Source: Salminus brasiliensis (Eukaryota > Chordata > Actinopteri > Characiformes > Bryconidae). From it: 64,000 bases of DNA. Made by a program: the position numbers and the translations under genes. The stretch spans positions 40,057,842 through 40,121,841 of the forward strand of contig NC_132880.1 of assembly GCF_030463535.1 (NCBI RefSeq). Direction: 5' to 3'. The notes beneath the pieces are model-generated. The model ran no database searches. It saw only the letters and a list, made by a program, of their open reading frames with translations, and was not told the DNA's origin. Below are positions 34,531 to 64,000 of this stretch, one piece after another (the first letter of the stretch is position 1; every line of letters begins with the position of its first letter).

Positions 34531-34830
34531 TACAGTGGCATGCAAAAGTTTGGGCACACTTTGTCAACATTTCTGTTACACCTGGAATCCCTTTGCTTCA
34601 TCATTTGCTTCTTTTCTTGCAATGTGGGCATCATTTATTTTCATGTTCAGAGTGGTAGGGAGCTGCTGGCTTCTGAATGGTGGGACAAGGTTTAAGAAGT
34701 GTTGAGAGTGTTTATAAAGCTTTGAAATTAGCATCATCAGGCCTTTCCTATCAATGATTAATAACTGACTCAGGTAAAAGGTATAGAAAGAGCTCAAAAT
34801 GATTAAATGTTTCCAAAATGTTCCTTTCAG
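34531..34830. mobile_element. Tc1-like element, one end only
   Basis: It starts TACAGTGGCATGCAAAAGTT and TGGGCACAC, a terminus well known from fish Tc1-like elements. The opposite end was not found, so the copy is truncated. Confidence 0.6.
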
Positions 34831-34854
34831 TAATAGGACAAGAGATCAACAATA

Positions 34855-34960
34855 CACAAACCCCTGGTGAGCAAGCCAAAGGCTACAGTGCCAAGGGAAA
34901 ACTCCCTCAGGGCTGGATAATGAAACCCTGGGAGGAACCAATGTCCTCTGGTCTAAAGCA
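34855..34960. repeat. Dispersed repeat, 3' part of the 32.5-kb family
   Basis: CCCCTGGTGAGCAAGCCAAA followed by GGAAAACTCCCTCAGGGCTG. Confidence 0.55.
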
Positions 34961-35059
34961 CATCTAAATGATAAAATGTCACTGTACCTCCACATAAGAC
35001 TGTTGGTTAGAATGATTTAAATATGAATGAAAGTATAAAAGTGTGGTGATGATGATGGT

Positions 35060-35064
35060 TAACG

Positions 35065-35097
<33 letters not shown>
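35060..35097. repeat. (AAT)n microsatellite
   Basis: About twelve AAT units. Confidence 0.95.
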
Positions 35098-35395
35098 GTA
35101 ATAATATTAACTGCAGCAGTTAGAGATCATGTAAACCTCAGTGTAGTCATTGATGTAGAGTGGGCAACAAGTCCATGGCAGGCAGCAGTAGCTGCAGAGT
35201 GAGCAGAGGTGGCAGAGCCTGGCGGTCATACTTCCATCAGTGTCAGGCTGGACCATTGGGCGGTCATTCTCTCAGAAAAAGGTAAAGAGATGGACTTAGC
35301 TCTGTTTGGATTTATGGAGTGTAAACATCACCAGAGCGTGGCTTAACAAGAGCAGTTCATCTTCCACTCACTGAACTATATTCACAGCAGCAGAC

Positions 35396-35397
<2 letters not shown>

Positions 35398-35453
<56 letters not shown>

Positions 35454-35530
35454 ATAATATATATATAGGATAATATATATATAGGATAATATATATAATA
35501 TATATTTTTTATATAATACATATATAATAT
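35398..35530. repeat. (AT)n microsatellite with decayed repeats
   Basis: About 50 bp of pure AT, followed by ATAGGATAATAT-type units and further AT. Confidence 0.95.
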
Positions 35531-35879
35531 GATTTTCTTTTTTTAATGACTAAACAAGCTGAAGTGTGACCCTTTAACTTAGAGAATGAGTGGGTGTTTG
35601 TGTGTTTTGATGAAAATGCCTTCATTGGTCTTTTTTGGTGTCTGTCTGTCTTGTGCAGAATCAGCTGTAGCAACAGTTTAAATACAGTCTTAAGTAAAGT
35701 GAGAGAGTGCCTCCGCCCTCAGAGCAGAGAGTCAATTCAATTAGCATGAAGGTCTATTCATATTGTAATGCGCGTGCTAAAGACAGCTAATTAACTAGTT
35801 TAGTGGATGTTATTCTGGATTTAATTGATGCTGATTTCTACTATAGCAGGATCCGCTCCTTTGAATATTATTCATGCAT

Positions 35880-36836
35880 GAAAGGCTTAGCACACCGCCC
35901 ACGGGGAGGAGCCGCGCTTTCTGATTGGCTGAGCGGAGACCGACCTGTCAATATTGGAGATTAATATTTTATTTTCGCACCCGTTTTCCGCTAATACCCG
36001 CCTCGTGCGCTAGGATTGACTTTCAGCAGGTGAACATGAAATTTGATAGATTCCTGCTTTTCTAATTATTTTAAAATGGCAATAATTGTCATATACTCAA
36101 GTATACCTGTTAAACTAAATATCTACTAATTGTAGTTATTTTTATGAAGTAAATAATTGCTGTTTTAATAATATAATATAATATAATTGCTCTGGACTGT
36201 TTAGCTGCTCTGATTTAAAAATGTAGCCTTTTGTTTTAGAACAAGAAACACAAAACAGTCTAAGAAGCTTTACAGTTATTTAGCTGATAGATGCTGGATG
36301 TGCTTAGATGTCCCAATGCAGGTCTAAACGAAACGCACTAGGTCAGACGTTTTTGATATATGTATATTTATATTCATATATACCTGAATATTTCTGCTCT
36401 AATTTGTGCTCCTGATTTTACTTTGACTCTAAAAGACATGTTCTTCTGCCCACCTCTGATTTCCAGCCAATGGGAGCGGAGAATCAAGGCTTGCCGGATT
36501 AGAGGTGGGAAAGCTGTGGTCTCAGTGTCCAGTCACTGACCAGGGGCCCATACGCCCAATAATTAATGACCGCTGCTCCTTTAGTGGAGGCTGAACAGCC
36601 CAACACTATTCTAACAGTGACTCTGGACCAGACCAGCTGCCTCCCACAGCAGCATCCGCGGCGTGAAAACAGCAGAAATGTCTAAAAGTTTAAAACGCGG
36701 CGTGATTTAAGAATCGCAGTATTTTAACCAATCAGGGGAGAAAACGTTACTTTCGCGACAGCCTTTAATTACAAACGTTTATTAAGAAGAACCAAAGCAG
36801 GAGAATTTCGCACCGTTGCTGGATTAACTGATAAAC
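35880..36836 (+). promoter_or_regulatory. Probable igdcc3 promoter and 5'UTR
   Basis: GC content rises against the AT-rich flanks. CCAAT-type boxes occur at about 35922 (CTGATTGGCTGAG, inverted), 36475 (CCAGCCAATGGGAGCGG) and 36728 (ACCAATCAGGGG). No TATA box lies at a suitable place. An upstream stretch at about 35740-35820 has homeodomain-like TAATTA cores. The exact start site cannot be set. Confidence 0.5.
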
Positions 36837-59034
<22,198 letters not shown>

Positions 59035-62000
59035 CACTGGCTCTAAGCGCATTACATTAGCTCTCCGCCTCCCTGTGTGGTCTCTCTACTCGGCCTGCCC
59101 ACCAAAGCCCCCCCCCTTTAAACCCTCCCCTAAGCATGTCTGGTTTATCTAAACACAACAAACATCTGCTGCTATTGATGAGTAAGGGCTAACCTGACTG
59201 ACCCTTCCATGGGCCTCAGGGAAATTGTTCACTAGTAGTAGTAGAGGAGTATTCTGCACTAATATGAATCCTGACTTACAGGATAACAAGAACTCCTTTT
59301 CCTTCTTTTATTCCCTGGACCAAAGCTTAATGCCTTGAAGATCTGTGTGTCAGCGTGCTACCTGCACACACAGACCAGCCAAATGGTAGCCTTAGGACGT
59401 AGTGCACACTACATTTCATTGGAACAGAATCTGTTTCTGAGAGCTTTATGTTAATTGTGTGTTTTGCACCAAGACAAAACAGAAAACCAAATCCTAATAA
59501 TGTTTTAGTATCAGAGGACTTTCTGCTTATACCAAAATTTCCCTTTAGCAATGGTGTCCTCTGGTAATAAGACATTCTGGTCTTGCGCTACACAAACTAC
59601 GCCCCAGTTAACACATTGTGCCAAATAAGATGTATGCTATATGTTGTTGTTTAAACAGATAAGGAACACAGTAGGTTCCCGTCTTTAGCCTTATTCCAAG
59701 AAATCCCAGTTGCCTTGCGATTGTGCGAGTCTGAATGAATTGATTGTCATACTCTTCACCTATCTAGCCTCGAGGCAGGCCGACTTGGAGTGACCATAAA
59801 GGCGATCGAGCCCCACCCCACCCCAAAATGTTTCCCCATAACCCACCCAAAGCTATATACCTCCAAAGATAGCTACCTCACAATGTATAAGCCATTGTCG
59901 CTAACATTAGCCTGCTGCTGTTTTATGAAGCCTACCTCAGCCAAAAAAAAAAAAGTCTCTGAGTAGCAATTATCAGACACCTCAGAGTGGAAGTACTGAC
60001 CTAGTATCAGTTGTCATGCGAGGAATATGATTAAGTGAATCGATGGAGCTGATATCAAATCAGTGCTCCCACTCTGAGAAGTCTGATTAATAAGCCCTGT
60101 CTGTTAAGCTCCACACTGCCTTTGCTGGAGCCCGTGCCAATGCCAGTGCCAGTGCCTGTGCCAAGCCACCTCCAGAACCTGCACTCGGAGTGCCCACCTG
60201 GTTACCTTCATGAAGAGTTTGACCCTGGTTTGACACATCAGTGCTGCTACCTTGGACCTGAACTGAGCCTCAGTAGATTGAAACTGAGGGAAAACCACCT
60301 TGGATTCCCATTACCCCCCTGCTGATTCATGTCACTGAATCATCAACCTTGAAGATGCTTCAGTCAAGCCACAGATGTCAATGGTGGAATGCATATTTCC
60401 TCTAACAGCTTCTTGGATTCTGTCAAGACACAGCTTTGACAAAGAACTCCTGTCTGGCTTTACCTGCCTCCAAAGAAAAAGACAACAATGAGATAATGTA
60501 GACCAAAACAGGAGTCTTAGTTCAAGGAGACTGATCCCAATAGAAGGTCGTAACACTGGAATCCTTCATGGAAAGTATAGACCCTAAAGAATCGATCCTT
60601 TCCCTCAGGAAATGAAATGTTCTGGCCTTTCTGTGGAGTCTTCACCTCCAAAAGCCATGAAACCATGATCTTAGAAGACCTCACATGTCTCACTTCCATC
60701 CCTCCAGACCAGAGGGTGCTTAATGACCCAAAGCTTAACAGAAAGCTGATCCAAAGCGGAACAAGTCAAGCCAGCAGATCGACTCTTCAGATGCCAAATT
60801 GGTTTCGGTGGAACTTGCAGATGCTGTGAGGTGAAGGGTGAGATTGTTTGGAGCTCACTGAGAGAATGCAGCACTCCGGCATTCTCTCTGGGCATGGCAC
60901 CACATTCCAAGCGTATCGAGAAATAGCTTTTGACATAAAAAGCCTGCTTAATGATATCCAAAGATGTAAAATTTTTAATGGTTTTTGTTCTTTTTCTCAT
61001 CCAAAACCTTCCGTTAAGAGATAAACCCGTGCCATTGTGTTGAAATTGTCCTGGTTCCTGTCGCCAGGGGAAGTCATAGTGAAAAGTGCTTTAAATGAAG
61101 TAAACCAAAAGCTTCATACCAAATTGCTGCCTTTAAATGAGGATGCCTAAAGAAGCCTTGATTGACAGTGTGTCAGTGATATCCTCATTTTGACTTCCTC
61201 CTGTGGACATGGAGCTGTCACGTTTTGTTTGAATAGACAGTTTAACTTTTAAAGAATAACCAAAATGAAAATGGGATATATTTTCACTGAGATTTTCTAT
61301 GTTGATACCAGAGAGGTAACAGTCCGGTACTCTCTTTATGATAGAGTTGAAATTGCCAAATAAGTAGACTAATAATAATAATGTAACCAAATACCTTGTA
61401 ACTATTTTAACATTCATAGTCTTTATCTTTTGTAACATTCCCTTAGCCAAAGCACAGAAACATGCATGTATGTACATGATGCATGTATGGTGGTGTGTGA
61501 TATGTATGTATATATAGGTGTGTGCTCTGTGACTGGATAACAGTTGGTTAAACCTTGGGCTAGTAACGGTCATATTTCCTAAGATTACCTTATGAAACAG
61601 ATTCAAGGGAACTACTTTTGTACAGTAACTCATGAATGAAACCAAAGAACTTGACTGTTTTATGGTGGCGGATCAGGAAAGCGGCTTAATATCTTTTGCA
61701 GAACCTTATGAGTAAGTTCTGTAAAGTTTGTGAGGTCCACCTAGTGCTTGATCCTGGTAAATATGACTAAGACTTACTGTCTTTGCACCAGTGGAAGGAA
61801 ATAGACCTGCTTTCCTAAAAATGCCCTACTAGCTTCAAGGTTGCCTGAACAACCCCAATGAATGTTAAAGGTTTATCCACGATGCCTGCAGCTTTAACAG
61901 TCTTCCACAGACTTTACCCCTGTTCTTAATTCTTTTGCTGAATGAAAGAAGTGAAGCAGATGTGATACCAAAAGAAAAAAAGATGTTTTTGTAGGGGATT

Positions 62001-63610
62001 TTGGATTTTTATCTGTATAGCAGGAATTGTCCCGTGGTAGACCCTAGATTTGTTCTTTTTGTAGAACTTACTTTCTTTTCTACCTTTTCTTCCAACATGT
62101 TTGCAGTATTTTCTGCAGCTCCATGAAAAATGAGCCAGAAACCATTTTTATTTTCATTTTTTTCAAAATGTGTTATTACTGTTAATATTATAATTATTGT
62201 TATTATTATTGTTTTAATTTCTCCTTCTCTTTTGTTTGTAATAGAAGTGCAAGGAAATGTTTGTTAGAAATCTGAGAAAAAATCAGTGGGTCAAAGAACT
62301 TTCAAAAAATATACATATATATAGAAAAAAGAAAATACAGGGATATAATGATTATTATTTAACAACAATATTTAACAACACATGCTTTAAAAATGTCTGA
62401 ACTTATTCTTATTGTCAACTTGTAACATCTGAATGGAGCTTCTTCCACACATTTTGGACTTTTTGACCCACTGGTTATAAAAAAAAAAGTAGGAAAAAGT
62501 TGTAGAGAAAAAAAGGGGTAGGATGAATTAAGAGGAAAACAATGGTTTAACATTTGCTTTCTTTTTCTTTGTGTCATTGAAAACTGAACCTGAAAAGCTT
62601 TAACCATTTTGAGACTGAGGTCTCGAACCAAAAAGAAGAACAGTAAGAGAGATTGTGTAAATGTTGGCCAAGATCGAGGACCAAGTAGATTTCTATTGTT
62701 TCTATGTGTAGTGACTGACAGCAGTTATACAGATTGGCTAGAGAAAGGAACAGAGCCAGTCTTCTCACCCACAGAGCCAAGTCAATTAACCTATATGTGC
62801 TCAGCCCACAAATTAGCAGGTAGCAACTGTTGAGAGGTTGAACAGCCTTTACGGTTTGCTGGCAGAATGAGAAACATTTGTCCAAGACTTTTGAGAAATG
62901 CGGATATTTATTTATTTTGTATGAATGTGAAAGCTCATACAGTTAGGATAGACTGGCATAGACATTCACATGGTGGCAAATCTATTGCCATTTCCTTTCC
63001 ATGGCTTGACTAGTTTAGATTACATATGACAAAGTAGTCCAGCAGAGTGTACTTCACATTTTAAAGCTGGAAACTCAATGTCAATGTTCTGTAAAGCTTT
63101 TCCAACCTCACAACTGTTGCTACAAAGAATTCAAAAGGGTTTTTAAAGCAATGCTATAGAAGAACCACTTTTGGGTCCCTGAAGAAGCATGCTTGTTTTT
63201 TTTAACCAAATTAAAGATTCTTTACACTCACATCTCTTTTAAAAGCATGGTTGTTTAGAGAAATGTTTAAAGCTTGTTTTCTAGAGCTCTCTAATTTGGC
63301 GTGGCAGCCGGATCGATTGTGCCATCACACAGGTCCATAAGACAAAAGACGCCAGCTTACCAATCCCTCTCCTTCACTCCATTGTCGAGCTGTCTTTTTA
63401 CAGATCGAGAAAGGGGTTGCTTTGCATCTTCCTTCCTTAAATGCTACAGCAAATACACCTTTAAATAAATACACATTTCCTAAATCTGAGCTGATCCAAA
63501 TCCACTATCTAGCTGTCTGGCCTCTTTGATTGTATGATGGCACTGTCTCTACTTTCTGGTTTTCCTAATGTGTTCTACATTCACAGCTCAAAATACCAAA
63601 TAAAAACAAA
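59035..63610 (+). other. Probable long igdcc3 3'UTR
   Basis: No spliced gene of either strand was found. The sequence is mostly single-copy and becomes T- and A-rich from about 61.9 kb. It includes an open segment at 60053-60325 (discussed as a finding) and a family B copy near 63125-63215. The assignment as 3'UTR rests on position and on the AATAAA at 63599. Confidence 0.5.
63599..63604 (+). terminator. Candidate igdcc3 poly(A) signal
   Basis: AATAAA in ATACCAAATAAAAACAAAGA with a GT/T-rich stretch 30-50 bp later (GTGGTCTTTGCTTTTGCTTT). Another AATAAA lies near 63465, and AATAAATG near 63790. Confidence 0.4.
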
Positions 63611-64000
63611 GAACTAGAACAGTTTTGGATGAGTGGTCTTTGCTTTTGCTTTGGTGGGAGAACTGCTTAATTTGCACATTTGCAACAAGATATTTTCTAA
63701 ATAGTGACTGTGTAGAACTGTCTACTATACCATGATATATTTTAGGCTATAAAGTAAGTTAGTAAATGTGATGTTATTGATTTATAGATAAAATAAATGA
63801 GAACGGCTGCTTTTACTGGCTGGTTAAGGTCACCACAATAGTCCCCAGCAGCATAGCCTTGCCTAGCCTAGCCTAGCATATATTCTCCTAATAGCGTTCT
63901 AACTTATAGCGTATATAAGTTTTGGCACAGATTTAAAAATATATGTAAATATATATTGTATACATGAATGTAGTATCATATTTGACACATATGCAATATA
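63611..64000. other. Non-coding right edge
   Basis: AT-rich sequence with a small GCCTA repeat (GCCTTGCCTAGCCTAGCCTA) near 63857. No feature was recognised. Confidence 0.4.

Noticed and set aside
61133-61645. 170-codon open frame on the minus strand
   Set aside because: It lies in AT-rich probable 3'UTR, has a composition typical of chance frames (TYIYIHITHHH from a TATG-rich repeat), no domain and no promoter. One such frame is not surprising in 64 kb.

Overview
The window looks like nuclear DNA of a teleost fish. The evidence is AT-rich sequence, intron-split genes with vertebrate splice sites, abundant CA/GT/TA/AAT microsatellites, Tc1-type transposons with their short non-autonomous relatives, and tRNA-derived SINEs of the fish V-SINE kind. 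The SINE and MITE mix suggests an ostariophysan, perhaps a characiform, but that is an impression and not a proof. No bacterial, viral or CRISPR features were seen. All exon models below were built by hand from reading frames, splice dinucleotides and intron phase.

Layout from left to right. (1) 1-770 is one end of a Tc1-like transposon whose transposase reads off the left edge. (2) 771-12116 is non-coding and repeat-rich. Its left part looks like 3'UTR or intergenic sequence, possibly the tail of ago2, because CHRAC1 and AGO2 lie tail-to-tail in human. (3) 12127-14384, plus strand, is a two-exon gene for a small secreted coiled-coil protein that I do not recognise; its single intron holds a 71-bp minisatellite. 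(4) 16792-19229, minus strand, is chrac1 (histone-fold subunit of CHRAC/ISWI), in three exons. (5) 19230-19872 is a 643-bp divergent promoter with three perfect ACTAYRNNNCCCR (ZNF143/THAP11-type) motifs. (6) 19873-29634, plus strand, is a 14-exon CREB-regulated transcription coactivator closest to CRTC2, with a very Q/H-rich exon and a non-canonical C-terminus. Its poly(A) signal is probably at 30748. (7) 31290-31640 holds a compact bZIP palindrome, two CREs, a TATA box and a candidate splice donor, with no recognised gene attached. (8) 36837-59034, plus strand, is igdcc3 (Punc): 14 exons, four Ig domains, two fibronectin III domains, one membrane span and a short tail. It is followed by a probable long 3'UTR to about 63.6 kb.

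The three recognised genes do not form one pathway. chrac1 and crtc2 probably share a bidirectional housekeeping-type promoter. CRTC2 carries cAMP/calcium signals to CREB in the nucleus. IGDCC3 is a neural DCC-family surface protein. Human CHRAC1, CRTC2 and IGDCC3 lie on different chromosomes (8q, 1q and 15q, from memory), so the linkage is a fish arrangement.

Mobile DNA is the other main content. At least eight copies of one TIR element family, several Tc1-like remnants, two or three SINE types, LINE 3' ends and two reverse-transcriptase relics fill the introns and intergenic spaces.
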